Shown: positions 1 to 9,200 of the stretch, piece after piece
Layout of the letters: each line of letters opens with the position of its first letter
How positions within the stretch are numbered: position 1 is the stretch's first letter
Origin: Candidatus Poribacteria bacterium
GTDB lineage: Bacteria; Poribacteria; WGA-4E; PCPOR2b
Assembly (NCBI GenBank): GCA_021295755.1
Contig: JAGWBT010000019.1
Location: forward strand, 6,887-48,040
Length of the DNA: 41,154 bases
Direction: 5' to 3'
Program-made: the position numbers and the translations under genes
Notes under the pieces: model-generated
What the model was told of the DNA's origin: nothing
What the model saw: the letters and a program-made list of their open reading frames with translations, nothing else
Databases searched by the model: none

Positions 1-131
1 CCTTCAGCCTTACTCACCCGATCCGTGATCTGTGTGATCTCAAGGTCAGGGGAGACTTCGGCTTTGATTCGCTTTAATTCGCCGGCTCGTTCTAACTTTC
101 TTACAAAATCTCTCAGACTGGAGTATGCCAT
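1..131 (-). CDS. UbiD-family decarboxylase, N-terminal fragment
   Basis: The first 43 residues of a minus-strand gene run off the left edge. The start ATG is at 131. The visible peptide begins MAYSSLRDFVRKLERAGEL and continues through a PDLEITQITDRV segment. This matches the N-terminus of the UbiD family (4-hydroxy-3-polyprenylbenzoate / menaquinone-type decarboxylases), where a short helix with a GELKRI-like turn is followed by D-x-E-I-T-x-I-x-D-R. Members are prenylated-FMN-dependent decarboxylases of aromatic or unsaturated acids in the cytosol. The gene lies 45 nt downstream of the amidohydrolase on the same strand, so the two are probably cotranscribed. The active site is outside the window, so the substrate cannot be judged. 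Confidence 0.75.
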   Translation of the reverse strand, partial: MAYSSLRDFVRKLERAGELKRIKAEVSPDLEITQITDRVSKAE

Positions 132-176
132 TTTTCACCTTATCATAATGAACGTTAGGATAGACAGGAAAAACCG

Positions 177-1325
177 TTATCCCTTGCGAGCTTGCCGATA
201 TACCCGCCCGCCTTTGACAACAGTAACCGGCACAAAGTTCTGCCTACTGGTACGGGCCTCACCACGCGAATCCATCAGTTGGAATTCACCTTCTCGCAGT
301 TCAGAGATAATCGCGTCTCCCCAAGCGCCGGGTGCCAGTGTGCCGATTTTGTCCGACATCAAAATCACTTCAGCTGGGACCGCAGTAACCTTTGCGATGG
401 CGTCGTCGAGCGACATGCCAAGATGGAGGAATTTTGTCACGACATTCGCCAAGTCATAGACGGGACCGTTGACATTGTAAATATGCAGGTCTGATGAGAT
501 TGTTTGTGGTGCAACCCCTTGGCTCATCGCGGTTTCAACGGTATCCCACGAGAAAGACCCGGCACCGTGACCCACATCAAAGACGACACCGCGCTCCATC
601 GCCTCATGCACTGACTTCCGCACCTTCCCGTCGTCGTCCAAGATACCACATCTACTTCCATGGAAGCAGTGCGTCACGATGTCACGTTCACCCATGACCG
701 CCAAGATATCATCTATCGAATCGCACCAAGCGTCTTGCGGATGCACCATAATGGGTAGACCTGCTGCATCTGCGGCTTCGCGTGCATGGTGCAGCGGAAT
801 CATCCCTGATCGTTCACTGACGATGCTATGTTTTGTCAGTCGCACCTTCACCCCCAAAATTACATCGCGATGCTTTTCAATCATCGCACAGGCTTTGTCT
901 ACATCGGCATATTCGGGGATTTCAAACTCGCCGATTTCTTGGGTCAACATCCCCTGCGACGAGATATTAATTTGCGCCAAGATCCGCGTTTCGCTCACGT
1001 CGATCACATACTTGCGAAAGCCGGGAAAAATGTCGGCACCCGCGGAGCCAGCATCAACTACCGTCGTTGCGCCCTTTGCCAAGCAGGTCGGATCTGGTTC
1101 AATGCCATAATGACTGACACCGTAGAACACGTGAACGTGTAGATCAATCATGCCCGGCGTGACAAGGCAGCCACTAGCGTCCAATACCTCAAGCGCGTCT
1201 GCATTTGATAAATTGTCATCTACTGCGGCGACAACGCCGCTTGAAAATGCGACATCTTTGTTTGCGTGAATATTTTGTGCGGGATCAATCAGGGTTCCGC
1301 CTTTGATTAGTAAATCGTAAGCCAT
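177..1325 (-). CDS. Amidohydrolase/deacetylase family metallohydrolase
   Basis: A 382-residue cytosolic amidohydrolase-superfamily enzyme. The ATG at 1325 is chosen over an upstream TTG at 1349 because it has a GGAGG Shine-Dalgarno site about 6 nt upstream and starts directly with the beta-strand MAYDLLIKGGTLIDP typical of the family. Visible metal-site elements are HxH at residues 63 and 65 (after GMID), a GVKVR segment whose lysine could be the carbamylated bridging ligand, a VHP and a THC histidine, and a late SSDLH aspartate. The pattern resembles the dihydroorotase-like 'amidohydrolase/deacetylase' group (hydrolysis of cyclic amide or N-acyl bonds) rather than true dihydroorotase. The substrate is unknown. 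The gene lies 43 nt after the LRR gene and upstream of the UbiD-like gene, in a minus-strand operon. Confidence 0.85.
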   Translation of the reverse strand: MAYDLLIKGGTLIDPAQNIHANKDVAFSSGVVAAVDDNLSNADALEVLDASGCLVTPGMIDLHVHVFYGVSHYGIEPDPTCLAKGATTVVDAGSAGADIFPGFRKYVIDVSETRILAQINISSQGMLTQEIGEFEIPEYADVDKACAMIEKHRDVILGVKVRLTKHSIVSERSGMIPLHHAREAADAAGLPIMVHPQDAWCDSIDDILAVMGERDIVTHCFHGSRCGILDDDGKVRKSVHEAMERGVVFDVGHGAGSFSWDTVETAMSQGVAPQTISSDLHIYNVNGPVYDLANVVTKFLHLGMSLDDAIAKVTAVPAEVILMSDKIGTLAPGAWGDAIISELREGEFQLMDSRGEARTSRQNFVPVTVVKGGRVYRQARKG

Positions 1326-1368
1326 GTGTAACCTCCAAGCTGTTTTCAACGGTTATATATGCGTTAAG

Positions 1369-2517
1369 TTAATCCATGGAAAGGCGCACCTCCCGCGCTT
1401 TCAATCCATGGATATAATGTTTGATAGAGTCTTCATTCAAGGGATTGGATTTTACGGAGATGACATCACCTTGTCCGATTCCGGGGTTCTTGACTAATGG
1501 GTGAATATCGTGAATCCGATTCTCCTGCAAGTCAAGTTCATACAAGTTTACCAGTTCTGCGAGAGGGTTTACATCGTGGATCCGATTCTTCGCCAGATAA
1601 AGCCACTTCAGATTTTTTAACCCAGCGAGGGGATGCACATCGCAAATTTGATTGTCAGTTAGCTCAAGTCGTTCGAGATTTGCTGATTCTGCAAGTGGAC
1701 GAACGTCGTCGATCTGGTTTTCATTCAGGTTAAGCCGAAACAGTTTCTTTAGTCCGGCGAGTGGACTCACATCGCGAATTTGATTTATTTCGAGGTAAAG
1801 TCTCTCTATATTTTTTAATTTTGCAAGTGGGCGAATATCGTCAATCTGATTTTCACCGAGATAAAGCCATTTCAGATTTGTCAACTCGCCTAAAGCCCGA
1901 ATATCATGAATCTGATTCTTGGGTAGGTCCAGACTCTCCAAGTGTATCAGTTCTGTCAGCGGGTATATATCATGGATTTGGTTGTTATTTAAGTAAAGCC
2001 GTTCCAGGTGTATCAGTTCAGCAAGCGGTTGAATATCGCGAATCTGATTATTATTTAAGTCAAGTCGCTCTAGGTTTATCAATCCAGCGAGTGACTCAAT
2101 ATCACGAATCTGATTATTGTTTAAGTCGAGCCACCGCAGGTTGGTTAATGCAGCGATCGGGCGAATATCACTGACCTGATTATTGCCTAGATCGAGCCAA
2201 TGTAGGTTTGTTAACTTTTTGATTGGACGAATATCTTTGACTTTTACACCAATCAGGCTAAGATGTACCAAGTTCCTGCAATGCTCCAATCCCTCTAGGT
2301 TGGCGATCTCTGTGTGTATTACCGAAAGGTGTGTGACACTTACCAGATCGCTGTCGGTGAGTAGATCGGAAGGGATACCTAACTGCAATCGAAGCGCGCT
2401 TTCCAGATTTGCATCAGGGATATTCACCGCTGCCCCGATTACGTCGGGATTCAAAATAACTTCTGAGCTAAAGATAAAAATCAATAGGGATATACAAAGT
2501 AAGCTGATGTATCTCAT
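1369..2517 (-). CDS. Secreted leucine-rich repeat protein (internalin-like LRR)
   Basis: 382 residues. A hydrophobic N-terminus (MRYISLLCISLLIFIFSS) reads as a signal peptide. It is followed by a cap with the motif NIPDANLESALR, which is common before bacterial SDS22/internalin-like LRR domains. I count 12 successive 22-residue repeats of the form L-x-x-L-x-L-x-x-N-x-I-x-D-I-x-P-L-x-x-L-x-x, so the DNA has a 66-bp periodicity. The curved solenoid would be exported to the periplasm or surface and probably binds protein or glycan; no catalytic motif is seen. It is the first gene of a minus-strand run with the amidohydrolase and UbiD-like genes. An enzyme operon led by an LRR protein has no obvious biochemical logic, so cotranscription may be incidental. 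Confidence 0.85.
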   Translation of the reverse strand: MRYISLLCISLLIFIFSSEVILNPDVIGAAVNIPDANLESALRLQLGIPSDLLTDSDLVSVTHLSVIHTEIANLEGLEHCRNLVHLSLIGVKVKDIRPIKKLTNLHWLDLGNNQVSDIRPIAALTNLRWLDLNNNQIRDIESLAGLINLERLDLNNNQIRDIQPLAELIHLERLYLNNNQIHDIYPLTELIHLESLDLPKNQIHDIRALGELTNLKWLYLGENQIDDIRPLAKLKNIERLYLEINQIRDVSPLAGLKKLFRLNLNENQIDDVRPLAESANLERLELTDNQICDVHPLAGLKNLKWLYLAKNRIHDVNPLAELVNLYELDLQENRIHDIHPLVKNPGIGQGDVISVKSNPLNEDSIKHYIHGLKAREVRLSMD

Positions 2518-2539
2518 CTAGGTCATCTCAGAAGCAGAA

Positions 2540-2568
2540 ATGGTATAAAATCACAGACAATTTGTCAA
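2540..2568 (-). promoter_or_regulatory. Candidate sigma-70-type promoter for the LRR operon
   Basis: Read on the minus strand there is a perfect -35 TTGACA (2563-2568), a 17-nt spacer and TACCAT (2540-2545). Transcription would start about 15-20 nt before the LRR start codon at 2517. A second TATAAT lies further upstream on the same strand near 2576-2585, with a weaker TTGTTT 17 nt before it, so more than one start is possible. Prediction from sequence only. Confidence 0.45.
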
Positions 2569-2671
2569 GTTGATAGACTATTATACCCCAACACAGGTTT
2601 GAAAACAAACCTTTGGATTTGGAGTTGTGGCTGTTGGTTGAATTAGAAATAAAAATTGACCAGTTTTTCCG

Positions 2672-2700
2672 TTGCAAGGATATGTGAGGTGTGCTATAAT
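2672..2700 (+). promoter_or_regulatory. Strong sigma-70-type promoter with extended -10
   Basis: TTGCAA at 2672-2677, exactly 17 nt of spacer, and TATAAT at 2695-2700 preceded by TGC (extended -10, TGnTATAAT). It points rightward towards the pyrophosphatase-like gene at 2962 and leaves a transcribed leader of about 250 nt. It is divergent from the LRR promoter. Confidence 0.6.
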
Positions 2701-2818
2701 GTCCGCAAAACATTGGTAAGTCAAAACGTTAAAACTTGAAACTTTTTGATTAAAGTTTAATAGATTTTCAGGATTGAATTGATGAATTATTTAGGATTTG
2801 TCCTGTTCGATAAGAGTT

Positions 2819-2937
2819 GAGGAACGGACTGGTTCATTCCCTTCCTCATCCGTTATGGAGGGGCTGCATACCTCCTTTGAAATTTTGGACTGTTAAGGTT
2901 ACCGGGCATCGTTAACCTTTCCCCATTTTGATGGGGA
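2819..2937 (+). promoter_or_regulatory. Hairpin-rich 5' leader, possible cis-regulatory RNA
   Basis: Within the roughly 250-nt leader I see consecutive inverted repeats. GAGGAA (2819-2824) pairs with TTCCTC (2842-2847). GGAGG (2857-2861) pairs with CCTCC (2871-2875). AAGGTTA (2895-2901) pairs with TAACCTT (2913-2919). CCCCAT/ATGGGG (2921-2926 and 2931-2936) has a TTTG tetraloop. No T-run follows the last stem, so it is not a clear intrinsic terminator. I could not match the leader to a riboswitch consensus I know, including the fluoride and SAM classes. The remainder of 2518-2961 holds only the two promoters and AT-rich sequence. Confidence 0.35.
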
Positions 2938-2961
2938 TATACTCAAAGGCAGGGAATAAGA

Positions 2962-3609
2962 ATGAACTTGCGAGATATTTCACTTGGACGCCATGCACCC
3001 TCAATCATTAATGTCGTTATCGAAGCACCGAAGGGGAGTCGAAAAAAATATCGTTATCACGCAAAAAGTAGAAAATTCCGATTAGCATATGAATTTAGTA
3101 TACCAGTGCCAACAGAATACGGTTGGATTCCAGAAACAGTTGCTGAAGATGGGCATTTCCTGAATGCAATGGTAATTGCTGCCAACGCGAGCCACCCTGG
3201 CTACGTTTGTGAGGCACGACCCATTGGCGTACTAAAACGTAAGGACCGAGACCATCACGTCATCTGTGTGATGTTAGGCGATGAGCGTTACACTTCAGTC
3301 AAGGACATTTCGGACTTAGACGTTAAGTTACTCAAAAAAATTGTGCAATTTTTTGAACCTTATTTTGAATTATCCGGTTGGCTAAATCGTGCCGAGACGG
3401 TTGAGACAATTAAAAAAGCACACGACGCATTCATTGCGGGTCCCAAATCCCGTAGCCCCGAAGCCCAAATAGACAATGATCCCGGCGACGATGAGGACGC
3501 GGAAGGCTTCGACGAAAATCTTGACGAAACCAGCGTGGCAGAAGCGACTGCTGAACGAGTAGACCATGACGATCAAGGGGAGGCGGAAGATGCCGATTCC
3601 GACAATTGA
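2962..3609 (+). CDS. Family I inorganic pyrophosphatase-like protein, degenerate active site
   Basis: 215 residues. Residues 15-150 follow the soluble family I pyrophosphatase fold: IEAPKGSRKKY near 20-30, an EYGWIPETVAEDG block at 52-64, an RPIGVL strand at 86-91 and a late FFEPYFEL helix. Key catalytic positions are changed. The signature D-x-D-P-x-D reads D63-G-H65-F-L-N68, losing two of three metal-binding aspartates. The NKYE glutamate is Arg31, the LDR arginine is Tyr43, and the lysine after the second aspartate cluster is His. Ordinary enzymes are about 175 residues; this one carries an acidic tail of about 55 residues (roughly 160-215, rich in D and E). It is probably a pseudoenzyme or has a changed activity. 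Its last 20 nt overlap the start of mtnA, suggesting translational coupling. Confidence 0.75.
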   Translation: MNLRDISLGRHAPSIINVVIEAPKGSRKKYRYHAKSRKFRLAYEFSIPVPTEYGWIPETVAEDGHFLNAMVIAANASHPGYVCEARPIGVLKRKDRDHHVICVMLGDERYTSVKDISDLDVKLLKKIVQFFEPYFELSGWLNRAETVETIKKAHDAFIAGPKSRSPEAQIDNDPGDDEDAEGFDENLDETSVAEATAERVDHDDQGEAEDADSDN

Positions 3610-4596
3610 ATGGGCTGATGGTAGAATCCACCTAATCGATCAAACGCTGCTGCCAAATGAATTCAACCAGATTTATTGTGACGATGTAGAAAGTGTTTGG
3701 GAGGCGATTAAATCACTTCGGGTTCGCGGAGCACCCGCGATCGGTATTGCAGGTGCATTGGGGGCGGTGCTTGGAATCTGGAAGTCAGAGGCGACTAATT
3801 ACCCTGACTTTGCAGCCGAGCTTAAAGAGGTCACAGATTATCTTGCCACCTCACGTCCGACAGCGGTGAACCTGTTTTGGGCGCTGGAGCGCATCAAGCA
3901 AACAGCAGAAAAGCATAAAGATCTTGAGATCGTACAACTCAAGGACGCTCTGCTTGATGAAGCACAGAATATTATTGAGGAGGATCGTGCGAAATGCCGT
4001 GCTATCGGTCAACACGGATTAGACCTCATCCATAACGGCGACACCATTTTGACACATTGCAATGCAGGAGGACTTGCAACCTCTGATTACGGCACAGCAC
4101 TAGCGGTTATGTTCTCTGCACACGAGTCAGGAAAGAACATCAGTGTTTACGCCGATGGACAGCGTGGGAACTTATGCAAGCGGGGATTGATGTAACGTTG
4201 ATTTGTGACAACATGGCTGCACAGGTCATGAAGGAAGGCAAGATTCAGTGTGTCATTGTTGGAGCAGATCGCATTGTCGCAAACGGCGACACCGCTAACA
4301 AGATTGGGACCTATAACGTTGCGATCTTGGCAAAGGCACACGACCTCCCTTTCTATGTTGCCGCACCAACTTCAACGCTTGATCTGTCCCTTGAAACAGG
4401 CGATCTGATTCCGATTGAACAGCGTGCCGCCGAAGAAGTGACGGAAGGTTTCGGCAGCAGAACAGCACCTGAAGGGGTCAACGTCTATAGTCCCGCCTTT
4501 GATGTTACTCCCGCCCACCTTATTACAGCAATCATCACAGAGAAAGGCATCGCCCACCCTCCCTATGAGAAGAGTCTTGCCAGCCAAAGCGATTAG
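3590..4596 (+). pseudogene. mtnA: Broken methylthioribose-1-phosphate isomerase (mtnA)
   Basis: Two adjacent frames together encode MtnA, which converts 5-methylthioribose-1-phosphate to the ribulose form in methionine salvage. The first part starts at the ATG at 3590 (GGGGAGG Shine-Dalgarno) and carries RVRGAPAIG and the catalytic-cysteine motif THCNAGGLAT. It loses frame after VYAD and stops at 4195. The second part reads in another frame from [12 protein letters not shown] (about 4160) through VGADRI (catalytic Asp) and [12 protein letters not shown] to 4596. Between D and TAW the family has a conserved ETRPLxQGARL stretch. Only 2 of the expected 33 nt remain, so about 31 nt are missing, which removes substrate-binding residues and shifts the frame. 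This looks like a real deletion rather than a one-base read error. Expected intact length is about 346 residues. Confidence 0.85.
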
Positions 4597-4648
4597 CGAA
4601 GCACAAACCGCCGGATAGTTATTTCTCAAGAAAGACATCTCTCCGAAT

Positions 4649-5929
4649 TTATCCATGTGCACCCTGAAGTAGCCGAATCGCTGTTGCTGCAATTCGATCC
4701 CCGGCATCTGGACAGAGCTTGCTAGACCGCGCAGTTCGGGGTTCATAACCCCCACCGACCAATGCCTGTGGTGTTGGGACGTATCCCACACAACCGTTAG
4801 CGAGGGAGACAATAAACGTCGGATCGAAGGGAGAACACCTCTGAATATCTAACCCATACTGACAGAAGTATTCCGCAGGCACAGCGATCAGTCCTGCTTT
4901 TCCGATCTGCATCATTTGTACCTCTGCGGATACCCTCGGTTCAATTTCCTTGATTTCTTTGAGCAATTCAAGTTCTCTTGCCCAAACTGCTTGATCTCCC
5001 CAAGACTGTGCTTGGTTGAGCGATGCATCGTCGAGGTCTCGTAAGGGAAGTTCAAGTGTTTCAGTTGCACATCCCAATGGCGCTTCATCTGTATAATCCA
5101 TTCGTGCCAACACCTTGATGACCTCCGCACCAACCGTTGTGCCAACATGCCAACCCCAGCATTCTCCGGACTGCTTCCCTCTATCTCTAAGGTTATCGAC
5201 TTGCGTGACATCGCCTGATGCCCCGTTTCCGAAGACGATGATCGCATGGTCAGCTCGCATTGCCTGCTGAACGGTTTTTCTCAAATAGTAGATATAATCG
5301 GCAGAAAAACCACCTCCGCCAACCCCTAGTGTGGCATGGCAACAGTAGTTGACCCAGCACCCAAGAAATTTGCACGATTGATTTATAGCACCGATGACCC
5401 CGACCATTGGATCAATAGGTCCTGCGACTTGAACGATATCGGGGTTGCCTACCCCTGGATGCGTGCGCTCCGAGCCATCTTTCATACGAAAGCGTCGGTT
5501 AAACGCAACGCTTCCTTCATGTCCCGCACCAATAACCAGTGTTGTAGGTTCTCGTTTTTCGTATCCCTCAATTGCTGCTTGTGCTATCTGTGCAGCAACG
5601 AAGTCGCAGTAAGCCGCATCCGATTCGCTCATGAAGACATCTGCGATAGGTCCGCCGTTGTGTGTGTGGCTTGCTGCGATTAGTACATTATCAGCGGGAA
5701 TACCGGTCGCATCTGCGATTTGTCCCCGTGCATTCTGTGTTGTTGACCGTTTTATTGATAGTGCATCAAGCCCCGCTAGGACAAGCTGTGTATCGCCGTC
5801 GTCTATTACCATTGCATTTACAAGGAGGTCGTCATGCACATTTTGAGAAAAGCGCTTGTTAATACTTCCGGGCATTTCTGCACCGATTTCTGGTGTAACG
5901 ATGCGTTGACCGAATCCTGCCTTAATCAT
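4649..5929 (-). CDS. Neutral/alkaline ceramidase N-terminal-domain-like hydrolase
   Basis: 426 residues with no signal peptide; the start ATG at 5929 is preceded by AGAGGAAAG. The order of motifs follows the neutral ceramidase N-terminal domain. There is an opening GFGQRIVTPEIGAEMPG strand, then LVLAGLDAL, then the zinc-binding AASHTHNGG (family: TxTHxGP-like), then NYCCHAT (family: HPT-like histidine) with SADY downstream, then GNGASGDVTQ (family: GNxGDVSP-like), and a late NGCVGYVPT with a tyrosine. Full ceramidases are about 650-700 residues and have a C-terminal beta domain that is absent here. Such short forms are common in uncultured FCB and planctomycete-like genomes, where the substrate is unknown. 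N-acyl amide hydrolysis is the family expectation. It is convergent with mtnA. Confidence 0.8.
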   Translation of the reverse strand: MIKAGFGQRIVTPEIGAEMPGSINKRFSQNVHDDLLVNAMVIDDGDTQLVLAGLDALSIKRSTTQNARGQIADATGIPADNVLIAASHTHNGGPIADVFMSESDAAYCDFVAAQIAQAAIEGYEKREPTTLVIGAGHEGSVAFNRRFRMKDGSERTHPGVGNPDIVQVAGPIDPMVGVIGAINQSCKFLGCWVNYCCHATLGVGGGGFSADYIYYLRKTVQQAMRADHAIIVFGNGASGDVTQVDNLRDRGKQSGECWGWHVGTTVGAEVIKVLARMDYTDEAPLGCATETLELPLRDLDDASLNQAQSWGDQAVWARELELLKEIKEIEPRVSAEVQMMQIGKAGLIAVPAEYFCQYGLDIQRCSPFDPTFIVSLANGCVGYVPTPQALVGGGYEPRTARSSKLCPDAGDRIAATAIRLLQGAHG

Positions 5930-6110
5930 TGTGTACTTTCCTCTGATTTGAGTGTTGTTGAGTTAGATGTTTACGGTTTTGTGGGTTGTGAATGAAAGAC
6001 GGTGTGATGATTATCTGTGGCTCACCAAAATATGCTGAAGAAACCAGATCCTTTCGGAGTTTCATCCAGAAAGTCATTACTAGAAATTCACAAATGTTAC
6101 TTTACTCCAC

Positions 6111-6139
6111 TTGAAGGCTTTATACGCCTGTGGTATAAT
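6111..6139 (+). promoter_or_regulatory. Sigma-70-type promoter for the propeller operon
   Basis: TTGAAG (6111-6116), a 17-nt spacer and TATAAT (6134-6139), pointing towards the start codon at 6266. The expected start site is near 6146, giving a leader of about 120 nt. The rest of the gap 5930-6265 shows no gene and no other structure that I can support. Confidence 0.55.
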
Positions 6140-6265
6140 TCTCAATTTAACACATATTAAATCATTCTATCATGAATTCAAGTGAAGCGTGGCTGAAAAA
6201 GATCCGCTCTGGGGCGAGAAAAACGGGCGAAAGCTTGTAGGCTTGGGGTGCTTGAGGTGCAAAAA

Positions 6266-9200
6266 ATGACATTAGACTGGCGAGGGTTTTTGGTTGTTGT
6301 TTTGTTATTTTTTATCGGATGTATTTTTACTGCGCCTGACGAGACGCCAGAAGTGGTAGATCAGTCCATGCCTTGGGAGGCAACCGCGCTTTTAAGCGAT
6401 CAGGTCAACGCTATCGCGGCAGATGCCGAACACATCTGGGTTGCAACCGACAAGGGGATCAATCGCTTCATCAAACACGAAAGTTTGTGGATAAGCTACA
6501 CCGTCGAAGATGGGTTGGCGAATAACAAGGTTTCTAGCGTGGCGGTAGATGGGGAGGCTGTCTGGTTTGGCACAGAATCCGGCGTTTCAAAATACCAACC
6601 CAAAATTGATGAATGGATGACCTACACCCGCGACGACGGTCTGCCGAGCAATCGTGTTAGGGCTATCGGTGTGGATGGAAACTACATCTGGTTTGGCACG
6701 GATAAAGGCTTGAGCCGATACAATAAAGCGATTGATATTTGGGCACTTCGCACGACTGACGATGGCGGTTTGACCAGTAATGAGATTTCCGCTATCGCGG
6801 TGGAGGATGAATATGTCTGGTTTGCAACCGACAAAGGTGTATCCAGATACGATAAGAAGATTGATTCTTGGACACAGTTGACCAAAAGTGAGGGCTTGGC
6901 GGACGACAAGGTCACAACTATCGCTATTGATGAGGATTTCATCTGGTTCGGCACAGAAAATGCCGGCGTGAGTTTATACAGCAACACAGAGCAAACATTT
7001 GTAAAAACCTACACGCGCACCGGTCTACTTGAAACAGACAAGATCAATTACATCTTGGTTGACGGTCTGTATGTTTGGATCGGCACGGCGAATGAGGGTG
7101 TCCAAAGATACATTAAACCGGTTGACACATGGGTTCACTACAAAATGCAAGACGGGCTCCCATCTTCAAACATCACAGCGATAGCAGTCGATGGTAAGTA
7201 TGTCTGGTTCGGCACTTATGAGGACGGGCTAGCACGATTCGATAAGATTCGTGGGCTTTGGAGTGTAGTCAAAAAGGCAGAAGGCTTGGTGAGCGATAAT
7301 ATCAAATCAATTGCCGAGCAGGATGGTGCCCTTTGGATCGGCACAGCGATGGGACTCAGTCGATTTAACTTGCAATCTGAGGAGTGGAAAACCTACACCA
7401 AAGCACAGGGATTAACGACCAATTATATTACCCGCGTTGTCGCTGCTGCTGATGCAATCTGGGTTGGAACATCAAAGGGAGTAGGACTATACCAGAACAA
7501 TCGGTGGAAATTCTGGCGGCATCAACACGGTCTTCCAAGCGACTTCGTCCTCGATATAGTGGTCATCGATCAAACGGTCTGGGTTGGCACGCGCAATGGG
7601 CTTTGTCGATACAATCAAGAAAACGATAAATGGCAAACTTTTGAAGACCTGACAGGAATGTGGATAAATGCCATCGCTGTTGACGCTGGTTCCCTATGGC
7701 TCGGAACCGGTCGAGGGCTAGCCCAACTCACCGATCAACGCGTCATGTTTCACACATCGCACATCACGCATCACGTCAATGCCATTGCAAGTGAGCGGGA
7801 TATGCTCTGGGTCGGTACACAGGGTGGGCTCTTCATGTTCGATAAACGGGAGAAAAGATGGCATAATTTCAACACGGAGGATGGGCTGCCGAATGATAAC
7901 GTGCGAACACTTGCCATCACTAAAGATGCGCTTTGGATCGGTACACCGGGTGGGTTAGGCGTACTCCCCCGTAACGAGTGGCGCCCCTCAGCGACAAGAT
8001 TGGGTGGAGGGCAGCACTTTGATTTAACCCGGCCAGGGATAGAGATGGGCCACGAAAATGTACGGGATATTTGTGTGGTAGATGATCAAATCTGGCTGGG
8101 GACAATCGGCGGATTGGGCATTTACTCCGTCGAGGACAACTCTTGGCGAGCAATTCGTGCAAAGGAGCGGACAGTTGTTTTGCGCCACAGCAGTATAGTA
8201 CACACAGCGCTAGATGGCGATTGGGTGTGGTTTGTAGCATGGCCGGGCACCTCCAACGGAGAGATCATTCGGTATGACAAACGCACAGGAACTTGGACGC
8301 ACTACATGAAAGAGGATGTGACGGAAATTCACCAGAGGGGTTTACTGAAAGGGAGAAAACGAGAAGACGAGAAAACGAAAGGACGAGGAAGCGAGGAAGC
8401 AGGACAGGGAGGGAGCGAGAAAAAAAATATGCTCCCATATTCCCACGTTCATTTGCCACAAGTTGGTGAGGAGATTCCACCTTCACACACTTTGAATAAT
8501 GAAACACCAAAAGGCAAGGACCGCTACGATCAAAAAAGGAATGGTTGGCCGAACTTGCCTTTCATTACTCAAATTGATTGGATGGCGGTGGCTGATGACA
8601 GTGTATGGTTTGCCACGGACGGTGGGGTGCTCGCTTATTACAAAAACTCGGATATATGGCGGCACTACACAACCAGAGATGGACTGGCAGCGAATAAAAC
8701 GACAACATTGATGGTCGATGGAGATGACGTATGGGTGGTCTTGAGGGATAATCGCATCTGTCGCTATCGGCGGGATACGGACGAATGGGAGACCCATCAG
8801 GTAGTTTTTAAGGAGATTTCCCCTGATATGGAATCATACCGTACGCGCCTTGCCGCAGACAGACGTTATGTCTGGGTTCCCGCACAAATGGAGGGGGTAG
8901 CACGTTACGACAAACAGAATGGAACATGGAAACGTTACACCGCAGCGAATGGTCTATTAGATACGATGATCGGTTTTGTTGTCGTGGACAACGATGATGT
9001 GTGGGCTTACGGTGGCTGGGGTGAAGGCTTGAGCAAGTATGACGAGAACATAGATAGCTGGGTCATCATTGATTCCAGCAAAGGGTTAGTTGCTGATCAG
9101 ATTCGGGAAGTTATCTCCGGAGTTGACTATATGTGGGTGTTGTATAACCAAAGTTGGTGGGAAAACGACGATACCGTTCCCGCAAGTGGATTTCATAGAG

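Noticed and set aside
2528-2713. 61-residue minus-strand open frame upstream of the LRR gene
   Set aside because: It covers the divergent promoters, has no ribosome site and no protein-like pattern.
2701-2961. Fluoride or SAM riboswitch in the pyrophosphatase/mtnA leader
   Set aside because: Function of the genes made these tempting, but I could not find the conserved core of either class.
4174-4596. Independent 140-residue gene starting at 4174
   Set aside because: Its sequence is the second half of MtnA and has no ribosome site of its own; it is part of the broken mtnA.
7748-7776. 7-bp-period stretch (CACATCG, CACATCA, CGCATCA) in propeller gene 1
   Set aside because: Only three to four degenerate units; too short to separate from chance.
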